In this document: piece by piece, positions 1 to 10,077 of the stretch | How the letters are laid out: the number at the start of each line of letters is the position of its first letter | Position numbering within the stretch: the first letter of the stretch is position 1 | The notes under the pieces: generated by a model | What the model saw: the letters and a program-made list of their open reading frames with translations, nothing else | What the model was told of the DNA's origin: nothing | Databases searched by the model: none | DNA from: Adiantum capillus-veneris | Taxonomy: Eukaryota > Streptophyta > Polypodiopsida > Polypodiales > Pteridaceae | DNA length: 64,000 nucleotides | NCBI GenBank assembly: GCA_014529385.2 | Contig: CM043966.1 | Location: forward strand, 96,681,587 to 96,745,586 | Reading direction: 5' to 3' | Position numbers and translations under genes: made by a program

Positions 1-990
1 ATATAAGCCAAAGTTTTTGTAACCTAAGGGGGAGGCAGATTATTAATCAAAGTGAGTTTTTTGGAGCGCCGTGACTATGTCTGAGAGAGAGAGAGAGAGT
101 GAGAGTCTTATCTACTTGCTACGCGAGCTATGGAGCCGCCATTGGAGAAGCGACACCGCCATTGTGTTAGCAACGACGAGAGCTACGCACAGATACCAAG
201 AGTGCGCGCTATCGGCTTCTATGTGTGGTAAGTTCCTACGAGCTTCGGTGTGAGTTTTCTTCCAACTCGTGTGTCGGAATGGAGCGTGCAGCATATCTAC
301 AGAACCACAACGAGTAGAGCTACACATTAGTACCATCGGGGTCAAGTTTCGATCACCTGTATTTTTCAGCCTGTCTTCATACGCGTTGTCGTGCTGTGAC
401 ATGTACATAGTGGGAACACATGCTACAAGAGTTATCTTGTAACTTTTTAGATACATAATTATATTTCCTATAATGTACATATGCATATGTAAGTATAAAA
501 ATAAGCTTTCTATCTCATCTTATTATTTATCTCAAGGGTAATGTATTCTTACTTTACCATCAAAAAATACTATGGGAAAAGTGCCAATAGCTCCGCCTCT
601 TTAACTTGGGGCAAAAAGCATTGATTCTTTATTTCTACTATTTCATTATCATCTCACACCCTAGCTAGATCCTATATCTAGGGTAAACTCCAATATATAT
701 ATATTCTATGTATTTTTTATACTTTTCTTATATTTCTTTTTAAATAGCTACTAAGAGAGAATCAAATCCTAGTGGGACACTAGGTGGCATGATTTCAAAG
801 ATACACTTATTTTAATGCATTATTGCAAGCATGGTTACAAAACTTTGTCAAGGAGAAATGTCATGCTTTCATATGGCATGAGGTGTCCTTGGGAATTAAA
901 TGAAAGTCAAGGCTAAGGAGACCACATGAAGACTTTTGCTGCCATAAATGGACCCTATTTTGATGAATTTTTTACACAAGGTTCCAATCC
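1..990. other. AT-rich DNA, no gene recognised
   Basis: No ORF here resembles a known protein. A short (GA)n tract lies at about 82-100. The rest is AT-rich with stop codons in every frame. It is probably intergenic or old repeat sequence, but I find no boundary motif that assigns it to a family. Confidence 0.5.
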
Positions 991-1211
991 GAATTGGAGA
1001 ATGATTTTAAAATGAAAATCGTAGCTAATGAGCTGAAGTTTCTGCCCATATTTTTATTTTTTTATTTGGAGCTACGGTTGAGGAGATATGATCAAAATAC
1101 TGGACCCCAGTCTGCCCACATCATGCAGGGACAGCTCATTTCCAACTTTTCCAATTCTTGTTCACACTGGCTCCTCTCTTCTTGTGTAAACCCTTGTGGG
1201 TTCCCTTCACC

Positions 1212-1484
1212 TATAAAAAGGGACCTCTTCTTCCTTGGAAGGAACTCAAGCATTCAAGCCATTGATGAGAGGAATTCTTGAGGGAGTGAGTAGTAATGCC
1301 TAATTGTACTTAGCCCCATTAACATAAGCCCAAGCCTACACTTTCTCCTAGAGGAAAACTAGCCATTCTTGTACGCCATCCTTGGAGGATCAACTCTAAT
1401 CAAAGAAGGTGTTGTACTTGGCGTATCAATCAAAGTGGAATTATCCACTCTTCTTCTCTCTCCATCAATAATGGTGCCGAAGGG
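1212..1484 (+). promoter_or_regulatory. LTR-like promoter and primer-binding-site candidate
   Basis: A TATA box (tataaaaa, 1212-1219) is followed about 250 bp later by tggtgccgaaggg at 1472-1484. That sequence starts with TGG, as retroelement primer-binding sites do, and follows a CT-rich stretch ending tccatcaata. This is the order expected at the 3' half of a gypsy 5' LTR (TATA, R-U5, PBS). I found no second copy of this LTR in the window, so the assignment is tentative; the TATA could also serve the small ORFs at 1755-2182. Confidence 0.3.
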
Positions 1485-1754
1485 TTTCAAGTAAGATGTG
1501 TTCTACATTGATGTTTTCTTGATTTCTTGTTGTTTTCATTTTCATCTCTAATCCAACATATATATATGTATCTAATCTCATCTCCTTAACCAAACCTATC
1601 TCTCTCATTCATTCATCCTCTCTAGGTTCTCTTTGCTACAGGTACATCTCTCCCCGCAGTATCCTTATTGCCTACGGGCAAGAATAGGGCTTGGGAGGGA
1701 AACTTCTCATCTCTTCACTTCTCTCATATCTACATTTCTCACATACTATCCTAG

Positions 1755-1973
1755 ATGAATAACCCACATGATGATCATTTCTATCGCTTTCACTCTGTAC
1801 GATCTATTAGAATTAACGTATGGATTAGCCGTAAAATACACTTTCAACAACGTATAGTGTTTCTCTTCGGCCCTGAAAGGCTCAATGAAATACTTCTATC
1901 ACCGGATCCCATCATACTACCTCTCATAGACTATAACTTTTCTTTTGACGTAAGCGTAGTTATCTTGCTATGA
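1755..1973 (+). CDS. small ORF A, 72 aa, unknown; paralogous to the next ORF
   Basis: I do not recognise this protein. It begins MNNPHDDHF and has a C-terminal half with LFGPERLN, IILPLIDY and a hydrophobic end (VSVVILL). The adjacent ORF at 1970-2182 carries the same pattern (LFGQPRLN, FILPMIRY, hydrophobic end), so the two are tandem paralogues. About half of the last 35 residues are identical while the DNA has diverged much further, which suggests past protein-level constraint. Its TGA overlaps the next ATG as ATGA. It sits between a PBS-like site and the first gypsy gag, so it may be a leader-encoded protein of that element. Expression is unproven. Confidence 0.4.
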   Translation: MNNPHDDHFYRFHSVRSIRINVWISRKIHFQQRIVFLFGPERLNEILLSPDPIILPLIDYNFSFDVSVVILL

Positions 1974-2182
1974 ACCAAGAGGATTTGTACACACAATTAA
2001 TCCCAATCACTAGACAAAATATATATATTATGGTAAGCACAAAACTACAATTCCAAAGAACAATTCGTAGCCTATTTGGTCAGCCAAGATTGAATGCCAT
2101 TAACTCATCCATTAACCCTTTCATATTACCCATGATACGCTATGACCATAGCCTTGATATTTTCATCTTCGTATTGTTTTGA
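1970..2182 (+). CDS. small ORF B, 70 aa, unknown; tandem paralogue of ORF A
   Basis: Begins MNQEDLYTQ. Residues from about 30 onward align with ORF A: shared LFG, RLN, ILP, a Y eight residues before the end region, and a hydrophobic tail FIFVLF. The ATG overlaps the stop of ORF A (ATGA at 1970-1973), an arrangement that would allow termination-reinitiation from one transcript. No domain is recognised. Chance co-occurrence of two homologous overlapping ORFs is unlikely, but whether they are translated cannot be told from sequence. Confidence 0.4.
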   Translation: MNQEDLYTQLIPITRQNIYIMVSTKLQFQRTIRSLFGQPRLNAINSSINPFILPMIRYDHSLDIFIFVLF

Positions 2183-2391
2183 CATTCTCTTTTGCGTTCT
2201 TTCTTTGTGTGTGTGTGAGTGCAAGAGAGAAAGGGTGAGTTTTCTTTGATTGCACTTCTTTCCAAACCCTAGTCTTCATGGCATCTATGGTTTAACTCCT
2301 TCATATAGTTTTTGTTGAGTTCTCTCACAAACTCTCACAGCCATAAGCCCGGTGCTTTCCTGGCAAGACCGCAAATTTCTCGACATATTTT

Positions 2392-2407
2392 TGGTGAACC
2401 CGACGCG
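2392..2407 (+). promoter_or_regulatory. possible gypsy primer-binding site upstream of gag
   Basis: tggtgaacccgacgcg lies 31 bp before the gag ATG at 2439. A TGG-initial, GC-rich 16-mer just before gag is what a tRNA-primed PBS looks like. The tRNA was not identified, and no LTR end (CA) directly precedes it, so this competes with the candidate at 1472. Confidence 0.3.
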
Positions 2408-2438
2408 AATCTGCTAGGGTGAGAGTTTGTGGGTAACC

Positions 2439-3875
2439 ATGGGTGATCATGTTGAGCAACAGGGTATGCATTTTGACCCAGCAACAATGCAAATGTTTCA
2501 AGCATTTGCAATGTTCATGCAACAACAACATGCTACTGAAAGAAGGGAGATTTCAGCAACGAAGGCCATACAAGCGGTCGTCAACAGAATGGATCAGTTC
2601 AATGGCAAAGATGTAACCAAGTACTTACGCGAGTATGTGAAGGAGATGGAGCTGCATCGCGTGTCAGAAGGTGAGATGATTCAAAGCTTTGAGCTAGTTG
2701 TTGCTCCAGAAATTAGGGAGCATGTTAGGGCAATTAAAGATGGGCATGGGAGAAATTGGGAAGAACTCAAAGTAGCTTTAAAGGAGGAATATTTCATGGA
2801 GGACTCTGAGAGAGTGACCAAAAGGACATTCTTAGAATGGGTAGTCAAGCCAAAGCAAGGACTATCAATAACAGAGCTACTTAGGGAATTTGAGCGGCGC
2901 TATGCACAACTCACTAGGACAGAAAGGGCCACACTAGATGCAGAGAAGACAGATCTTTTCTTACAAGCTGCAGGTAAAGAGTTTCAAGAAAATTTGGAGC
3001 TTCTTGAAGATAAAGATGCTGAGCAAGGACTAAAGACCGACTGGAATGAGGTTGAAGGTGTTGTCTCACTGCTTGCCAAACGACAAAGAAGAAGGGACAA
3101 AATGGTAGTAAACACTACAAGTCCTTCCACCTCAACTTCTGACAAAATGGTAAAGCCTACTTTTATCGCTCCTAAGTTTGATGAGTCCATGCTAGATGAG
3201 CTTGTGAAGGGAATGCGTGACTTGAAGGTGAAGTTTGCAAAGCTTGAAGAAAAAGGCCAACCATCAGGGCCACTTCCTAGGCAAAGACAACAGCCCAAAG
3301 AAGGGTTTGTTAATAGATGTATTTGGTGTGATAGTACAGACCATGTAAGAAGGGATTGTGATGATTTTAGTGATGCTTTGTCAAAAGATGTTGTCTTTTT
3401 TAAGGATGGTAAAATCCACTTAAGAGAGACAGGTCTACCCTTGAGGACTAACTTTGGGAAGGGGGGAATGCAAACCTTAGTTGAAGATATGGCAACCAAG
3501 CATGCCACCTCTTCAGTTGAGGCAGCTACTTATGGAGTAAAAATTGAACATTTTTGTGATGAAGAGGTGAGTGACCATCATGGTCAAATTTGGCCAAATG
3601 TCATGCAATTAGCTACAAAGGGAAAGCTTACAAAAGAGATTCTACATGAAGCAGGTGATTGCATACGTCTAGAAACAGGATGGAATGATCCAGTGGACTC
3701 ATTGTCAGTGCATGCCTACATTACAAAATGCCAACAAAATGAGGCAATTGTAGAAGAGAAGCGCAGACGTGAGAATGCTGATGAAGGACCATCAAAAAGA
3801 GCTTCTAGAAGTGGGGGAAGAAGCGACTCAATGCCTTCTCAAACACCCTCAACACAAGGAGCATCTCCACCTTAA
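2439..3875 (+). CDS. gypsy-type Gag with one CCHC knuckle
   Basis: Retrotransposon capsid protein, which would assemble the particle that packages element RNA. The reading frame is open from 2427, but the first ATG is at 2439 in a good context (accATGgg), giving about 478 codons. The N-terminal and central parts are helical and charged, as in retrotransposon gag domains (WEELKVALKEEY, LREFERRYAQL). A canonical zinc knuckle C-X2-C-X4-H-X4-C (CIWCDSTDHVRRDC) lies at 3318-3359. The C-terminus is basic, then Ser/Thr/Pro-rich, and ends at TAA 3873-3875. A protease ORF follows 6 bp downstream in another frame. There are no internal stops, so this copy of gag is intact. Confidence 0.75.
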   Translation: MGDHVEQQGMHFDPATMQMFQAFAMFMQQQHATERREISATKAIQAVVNRMDQFNGKDVTKYLREYVKEMELHRVSEGEMIQSFELVVAPEIREHVRAIKDGHGRNWEELKVALKEEYFMEDSERVTKRTFLEWVVKPKQGLSITELLREFERRYAQLTRTERATLDAEKTDLFLQAAGKEFQENLELLEDKDAEQGLKTDWNEVEGVVSLLAKRQRRRDKMVVNTTSPSTSTSDKMVKPTFIAPKFDESMLDELVKGMRDLKVKFAKLEEKGQPSGPLPRQRQQPKEGFVNRCIWCDSTDHVRRDCDDFSDALSKDVVFFKDGKIHLRETGLPLRTNFGKGGMQTLVEDMATKHATSSVEAATYGVKIEHFCDEEVSDHHGQIWPNVMQLATKGKLTKEILHEAGDCIRLETGWNDPVDSLSVHAYITKCQQNEAIVEEKRRRENADEGPSKRASRSGGRSDSMPSQTPSTQGASPP

Positions 3876-3881
3876 GTACTC

Positions 3882-5065
3882 ATGGAGGAGTCTACAACAA
3901 GAAAGAAGAAAGAGCCAATGAAAGGTAAGACAAAAGGCCCAACTTATAAACTACAATCTGATATTGAGGTTGCTACAGATTTAAAGAAAGTCTTGGAGGA
4001 AAGGATCTTGAATAGCAAGATTGAGTTTACTCTGGGAGAAGTTCTTGGCATTGCAAAGCGTGAATTCCATGAGGAGATCATTGACATCATCAAGAGAAAA
4101 AGGCAAACCCTTGCTGAAGTTTCTCGTCCACAGGTTGAAGGGGAAACCTCAAAGACACAAGGGATGCAACTGCAAAATAAGGAGAATGATGGAGCTGTGG
4201 TAGGATGCTACCAATCTAGTGGGAGAGTGAAGCAAGTGCATTTCTCAAATGATGATGAAGAAGTTGAAGATATTCCTAGGAGTTACTATTCACGAAGTCA
4301 TTGGGCAAGGGCTACTATAGAAACTTTGGTCAAGGTAGGTGATCTTGAAGAGCCATTTGTTGCCTTGATTGACCATGGTTCAGAAATAAACATAATGTCA
4401 AAGAGTCTCTACAACAAGTGCAAATGGCCAATGGACACAGATCATGGTTGGATGGTAAAAGTGGCAAACAATTCATCCGGTGAATTGTATGCAGCATGTC
4501 CAGGTGTGAAGGTGACAATAGGTGATGTAAAGATTGACCAAAACTTCTTTGTACAGGATACATCTTCATATCATCTCATCCTTGGACAACCCTACATTGT
4601 GGGAGTTCGAATGGAAACAAAGGTTATGGACGATGGTTCAGCATATGCTAGAATACGTAGCAAAGATGGTAAACGAGCTGTCCAATTTCTCACAGTTTGT
4701 GTAAACCATGAAAGAAATCGTGACAACCTCAGAGAACATCCTCTACCAAAGGTAAGCAAAGAGTTTCATGATCATAGAGAAATGATGGGTTTTGGCCAAG
4801 TACCATTGTAAAGCGGGATTGCAGTGGTACAGAAAGAAAAAGGGTCTCGCCTGATCCAAAAATAGGTGAAGCATTTTCAACGAGCTCCTTGGTAACAAAG
4901 AATGGATCAGTATGTTTTACAAAACTTGAAGATTTGAAGAGATGTGAGAAGCAATATGTGCATAATGTACAAATAGGCATGAAAAAGAGTGGGTTGCTAG
5001 AGCCTACTGAAAATGTTTTGGGTTTGTGTGAACAAGTTTCTTTTGTAGATTCTGTTGTTGGTTGA
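3882..5065 (+). pseudogene. gypsy protease (retropepsin-like), frameshifted at the end
   Basis: The ORF 3882-4811 (309 codons) has a Lys-rich N-terminus, then a retropepsin-like domain. The catalytic segment is ALIDHGSEINIMS, with DHG at 4371-4379 where D-T/S-G is usual, and the C-terminal psi-loop is HLILGQPYI. Its stop is at 4809, but frame 2 is open from 4811 to TGA 5063-5065 with similar codon use, so a frameshift just before 4809 probably cut off the tail. The ORF starts 6 bp after gag. No RT follows in this cassette; the next coding sequence is a second gag. In known elements the protease cleaves Gag and Pol. DHG may be a lineage variant rather than a lesion. Confidence 0.65.
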
Positions 5066-5413
5066 GTTCTCGCTATTTAGATTCTGCTAGCGGCGTAACC
5101 GCCTTAACATCTTCCCACTTGCACCCTTAGACTTTCTAATTTGGGCCTAGTTCCCTACTAGAAATTGACGGTTTTAGGGATTCCGAGGGCATAAAGTGAC
5201 CAAACGGAGGGCTGTAAAGCACGGCATGTCCCTCTGACTGAGACGCTCGGTTTGAGCTATCATACGTTCTATTCTATAGCTGGGTCAGAAAAAAAGGACC
5301 AAAAAATCAAAAAATAAATAAATAAGAAAAGACTTGGGTTGCAAAACACCCAAAATTACTAGGTGAGCAGCCTTCACGGGCCCTCACTGACACTTCTAGG
5401 GGATCCAAGTCAT
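5066..5413 (+). other. leader between the two gag cassettes
   Basis: Noncoding, GC-richer than its surroundings up to about 5270, then A-rich (aaataaataaataag). The repeated segment tagattctg occurs at the start. No LTR, TATA box or convincing PBS is visible. It is either the 5' leader of the second gypsy element or a spacer within one compound element. Confidence 0.4.
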
Positions 5414-6195
5414 ATGAACCTACGCTCTGGACGAGTGTTAGAGCACGAGCATATTGGTAGTGCCTCCATTTACGCGAGCACCCATTATTCCTCCACCCTA
5501 GGTTCTGGACCTTCGGCCGGGACTCAAGGTAGCGCGACCCAAGATCCTCATATCACGTCTAGTGATTCTTCCTCTGACTACGAAGTCATGGAGGGGTATC
5601 CTACACCAAACCCTGATAGTTCAAGTCAAGACATGCATGCCATGGACCCACGGCCCAGGTCGAGCGTGTTTAGCCACTTAAAAGAGACCCTTAGTAGAGC
5701 TACTCGCTCCGAACATGCGGTTAATGAAATAAATGAAGGGAGTGGGGAAGTAAATTCGTCATTCCTCCCTAAAATGGACCCTATGCTTCTTGAGAGTGTG
5801 CATGTGAATGTTCCATCCACTGCACCTCCTGATCCTTTAGGACTATCTCCCTCTGAGGTTTTACTACCCGATGGTAGGAGTCTTGCCGAAGTACAAGAGA
5901 TCGAACGCTATATGCAAGCAACAAGGGAGAGGGAAATTGAGAACCTACGAAGGCTAGAACAAAGTCGAGCCCTAAAAGCAAAGGCTCCTATGACAACAAT
6001 CACGCCAGCCGAGCAACCGAGTGCTCCCTCCCAAGGTAGCAGTCACGGAGGGGCAAGCAATGGGGAGCAATAATGCTTCCACTTCGAGGGAAACCTCCAG
6101 CACGCCAGGCCTAGATGGGATATTCCTAAACGAAAATTGGGAGTATGACCTACAAGCAGAAGCTTTAACCATAAGCTAGTAGCATAGATGAGTAA
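5414..6195 (+). pseudogene. N-terminal Gag segment, frameshifted
   Basis: The first ATG is at 5414 and starts MNLRSGR, a common beginning for plant gypsy Gag. The frame is open to TAA 6071-6073 and contains a Glu/Arg-rich helix (EIERYMQATREREIENLRRL). After this stop, plausible coding continues in frame 3 (to a TAG TAG pair near 6176) and then in frame 1 from 6196, so two frameshifts separate this piece from the main gag ORF. The content is Ser/Pro-rich and acidic. It probably belonged to one Gag with the ORF that follows. Confidence 0.55.
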
Positions 6196-6261
6196 CAACA
6201 GAAAGTCTATGATGTCCTCCATAGGATTGTCGAGTTAGAAAGACAGAACACAGGGATCAAC

Positions 6262-9200
6262 ATGCCTTCAACAGGCCTAATGAGATTTTTGGATACGGGA
6301 AAGGCCAACCAACCAACCCTGTCACAAATGGAGACTCCCTCAGTGAGCCCCATTGATCCTCCATATGTTGTTTCGCCAGGAGCCTCAGTACAATCTAAGC
6401 CCACAAGTGGCAGCTTTACCTTCCCAGATCTAGCTCATCTTTCTCTTAATGACACTACAGCTACCATGCATATCCCAATGGTGAGCATGACAAGAAGTAC
6501 ACCATGGAGTTCATTTGTTAACACGGCGCCGATGCCTAGTAGCACAGTGCCCCCAACTATACCTACATGTATGTATCAATCATGTGCACCTATCGTACCT
6601 CAGCCTCATGTAGCTCCTACACCTCCGATTATTCCAAGAGCTTACAATCCACAATGGAATTATCCAAGCTCTTATACAAGTGGATCCATGCCATTTAATA
6701 ATAACATGCCATATCAGGCACCCCCTATGCCTAGGGCCACGCCTGTAAACTTTGGACCACCGTCTGGTACACCACCATACCAAATTTGGGACCCAAGAGC
6801 CGCGTGTATGCCAAGGCCAAGGCCAGCTCCCATCTCACATGTGGTTCCAGGAGCACATACACCCATTATATCTGCTCAAATAGGAGATTTGGCAGCATTT
6901 TCTCAAACTATCGGTCGCTCTATTGCGGAAAACATGCGTAGTGCACCTGATAGAGAGCCTAGGAGCAAGGCAGTTCAAGTAGCTAAGCTCACACAGAAAT
7001 TCAGTGGAGACGGAGATGCTAGAAAGCATATGGAAGTCTTTGAACATGTGTGCGATTCCTTGGAAGAGCACAATGAGCTACATAAGTGTAAGGCTTTGAG
7101 TTTGACCCTAAGCGGAAAGGCTGGAGATTGGTATAGAACCTTAAGAGTAGAAGAAAAAACGATCTACTCTACTCTTCGGAGACTGTTCTTAAAAGAACAC
7201 ATACGAGAGGGAGTACTTTGGGGTGTAGCCTCTCAGCTCCAGAAAGCCCAACGAGAAGAAGGTGAATCCGTGAGAGACTTCATTAGTCGCCTAAAGAATT
7301 TGAATTCTCGATGCAATCCAAACGAGCGATTCAACAACAACCAATTGCTCGATAGATTCATTAGGGGACTACGACATGAAAGTATCTATAATGGCCTAGT
7401 CATTAGAGGTATCACTACTTGGGAAGCAGTCACCATGAATGCAATCCAATTGGAGGATAATTTAATGATTGCAGGAGAAAGAGTGTCTGCCGAGCCAAAG
7501 TCTAGTAGCTCGCAAGCATCAGGGCATGAGCCAATGAAGATAAAGCCAATCGTGAAAGAGCAAACGATATCTGAGATGACTTTGGCAGATCTCACAAAGG
7601 CCATCCAAGAAAGCATTAGGAGTAATCGTGCTCCACAAAACACTCATATGTATCCAAGAAGGGAGCAACAATGGTGCTCAATTTTCTTGGGCCCACATAC
7701 TACGAGTGAATGCCCTACTTTCAGAGTAAAGTTTAACGGGACTTGTAACGCGTGTGGTAGGTATGGCCATCAAGCGAAGGATTTCCTAATGCTTAAACGC
7801 ATCATGGAAAATAGACCGCCTATAGCTTGGACAGACTCACCTCGAGTTCCTGCATTGATGCCTACCCCACCCATGGAGCAACAGTTGCCATTACAGCACA
7901 TGGTCCCTAGAACCCAAAATGTGGTCCAAACCACACGGTTGCCACCTCCAGTGCTAGGACCGCAACCCCCTCATCCAAGAGTTACACCTATGAACCAAAT
8001 AGGTTGCGAGTCATCTAGTACTTATGTAGATTGCGAAGAGGACATAGACTCTAGTATCACCTATGGAGTCGACATGCTTGAGGAGTGTCCCATGTACTAT
8101 ATGGAAGACCATTGGGGACAAATCAAACCGGTATATCAAGCTACTGCGCTAGCAGCAAGAGGCCAAAACATTAATAGTTTTGCCAGGAGACCACCTCTTC
8201 AGTGCTACGAATGTGGTGGACCACATCGAGTAGCTGAGTGCCCCATTAGAATACAAAAGAATGCCGCACTAATGCAAACAAGTCAAGGGAGTGCATTGGC
8301 AATGCCAATACTCATTTGTAATCGTTGTGGCATAGATCATTTGATCGCACAGTGTCCTAACAATCCAAACGCACCGAAAATCACACCATTGAACATAATA
8401 GAGATCGTTGATGGGACACCAACAACTATAAACATAGCACCAGTGAATGCACTCACACGGTCGATGCTCCAAAAGCAAAATTACATCCTCGAAGAGAGAG
8501 ATGCTGCATCCATTGGCCGAGCGAGAAAGAAGAAAACACGAAGAAAGAAATCCCTTAATGCTTCTAGCTCAAAACCTAGTTCAAAGACTAACATAGGGAC
8601 AGGAGAGGATCCCGTGTATATGAATGACCCTGAGGATGACTCAGATTCGATAGAGACCACAGAGACCAAAACTGTTACTACAAAGGAAAAAGCCAGTGAG
8701 GAGGATCACGAGAGGGAATCACGACGAACACCAAAAGAGTATTCAAAGTTAAACTACCCATTTGCGAACCCCCAAGATAAGCCACGAGAGACAAAAAATG
8801 AGGATTGCAAGAGAAAGATTGGAACCTATCCAAACCCAACAGTGGAAATTGAACGAGTCCAACGACTGAGGGGTTTGGTGGAAGAAACTCAACGAACATT
8901 AGAACCTGAACCCAAACACATCCAGATGTCGGACACAGTGTTTCCCACACAAGTTCAACCTCACAAGAACTACATGCCGTTAGCTATACCCAGTATCATT
9001 CGGGAAGAGAGTGAGGGTAGGACATCTGAAAGTGGACACACACCTTTCCTACTAGAGAGAATGTTTGGTGAGGGAATACCCGACCCCCTAGAGGAAGTGG
9101 AGATTCCATCTTCACCATTCTCTTGTCAGGGTCCTACGTCCCACAAGATGCCATTAAATGTTGCCAAATTGATGGATTTCATGTCTTCAGAAGTTAGAAC

Positions 9201-10011
9201 CACCATCATGTCCAAACTATATAAAGACCCTGAGCTAGTCTCAGCTCTTCGAGCCTTCCTCAATGGAGAATTACAGGCCAGATTACCACAGTTTGCACAT
9301 ATGAACAAACCTGACTCGGTAATGAATGATGAGGAACATTTAGCACCACCATCTGACCTAGCGGGACATGAATCTGTAATTGAAGTACCCGTTAACAAGT
9401 TGGGGCAATACTTTGAAGGTGATGAATCTAATGCTACTCTACCAATCACTACTAAAGGATTAACTGTAAAGGGGGTCCTTGACGGTGGTGTGGGAGTCAG
9501 CATGGTGACAAAGAGTTGTTGGGAGTCTATGGGGCGACCTCACCTTGAAGCCACAAGCGTAGTGGTAAAAATGGCTAATGGATCTATTGTTACGCCTATT
9601 GGAATGCTAAAGGATCTCAGAATCAAGGTCTTGGGACACAAGGTAAGGCAAACTTTCATTGTTATGGATTTTTCCAAGCATCCTATGTCATTTGAGATGA
9701 TCTTAGGGCGTCCATTCATGAGGGAAGCAAAAATGGTGCATGACTGGTCCAAAAACCACGTTTACTTACAGTTCCAAGACTCTGTCATTCGAGTTGATCT
9801 TTTAAGTGGTCGAACGCATCCTCTAGGAAATAAATTTATTATTGATAATCGATCAGACACAACAATTCACTCAGCTCCATTACAGTATTGTTACACGTGT
9901 AACGAAGACACGGATATTGGGAAGAACTCTCCTTATATGGATATCCTACCCGGAATGGCTGAGTCAGACAATGTCGATTGGGTACACCTAGCGGCAACTA
10001 TAGATACATGA
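6262..10011 (+). CDS. gypsy Gag-protease polyprotein, 1249 codons
   Basis: The frame is open from 6196; the first ATG is 6262. Order: Pro-rich region (to about 6850); retrotransposon gag domain about 6960-7480 (KAGDWYRTL, EGESVRDFISRLKNL); zinc-knuckle-like motifs near 7675 (degenerate), 7744 (CNACGRYGHQAKDF, last Cys replaced by Phe), 8203 (CYECGGPHRVAEC) and 8317 (CNRCGIDHLIAQC); a basic, acidic and Ser-rich linker; then a retropepsin-like domain about 9440-9780 ending in MILGRPFM. The catalytic triplet there is DGG at 9481-9489 instead of D-T/S-G, so activity is doubtful. It ends at TGA 10009-10011, and the same frame stays open into pol. Confidence 0.75.
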   Translation: MPSTGLMRFLDTGKANQPTLSQMETPSVSPIDPPYVVSPGASVQSKPTSGSFTFPDLAHLSLNDTTATMHIPMVSMTRSTPWSSFVNTAPMPSSTVPPTIPTCMYQSCAPIVPQPHVAPTPPIIPRAYNPQWNYPSSYTSGSMPFNNNMPYQAPPMPRATPVNFGPPSGTPPYQIWDPRAACMPRPRPAPISHVVPGAHTPIISAQIGDLAAFSQTIGRSIAENMRSAPDREPRSKAVQVAKLTQKFSGDGDARKHMEVFEHVCDSLEEHNELHKCKALSLTLSGKAGDWYRTLRVEEKTIYSTLRRLFLKEHIREGVLWGVASQLQKAQREEGESVRDFISRLKNLNSRCNPNERFNNNQLLDRFIRGLRHESIYNGLVIRGITTWEAVTMNAIQLEDNLMIAGERVSAEPKSSSSQASGHEPMKIKPIVKEQTISEMTLADLTKAIQESIRSNRAPQNTHMYPRREQQWCSIFLGPHTTSECPTFRVKFNGTCNACGRYGHQAKDFLMLKRIMENRPPIAWTDSPRVPALMPTPPMEQQLPLQHMVPRTQNVVQTTRLPPPVLGPQPPHPRVTPMNQIGCESSSTYVDCEEDIDSSITYGVDMLEECPMYYMEDHWGQIKPVYQATALAARGQNINSFARRPPLQCYECGGPHRVAECPIRIQKNAALMQTSQGSALAMPILICNRCGIDHLIAQCPNNPNAPKITPLNIIEIVDGTPTTINIAPVNALTRSMLQKQNYILEERDAASIGRARKKKTRRKKSLNASSSKPSSKTNIGTGEDPVYMNDPEDDSDSIETTETKTVTTKEKASEEDHERESRRTPKEYSKLNYPFANPQDKPRETKNEDCKRKIGTYPNPTVEIERVQRLRGLVEETQRTLEPEPKHIQMSDTVFPTQVQPHKNYMPLAIPSIIREESEGRTSESGHTPFLLERMFGEGIPDPLEEVEIPSSPFSCQGPTSHKMPLNVAKLMDFMSSEVRTTIMSKLYKDPELVSALRAFLNGELQARLPQFAHMNKPDSVMNDEEHLAPPSDLAGHESVIEVPVNKLGQYFEGDESNATLPITTKGLTVKGVLDGGVGVSMVTKSCWESMGRPHLEATSVVVKMANGSIVTPIGMLKDLRIKVLGHKVRQTFIVMDFSKHPMSFEMILGRPFMREAKMVHDWSKNHVYLQFQDSVIRVDLLSGRTHPLGNKFIIDNRSDTTIHSAPLQYCYTCNEDTDIGKNSPYMDILPGMAESDNVDWVHLAATIDT

Positions 10012-10077
10012 GGAGCTAGAGGAACAACCTGGGTAACACCAGATGGGGAAGAGATACCACACATTGAACCAGTAAAC

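Noticed and set aside
994-1281. 95-codon ORF near the left end
   Set aside because: No family features, and it runs across the TATA box and probable LTR region; likely chance.
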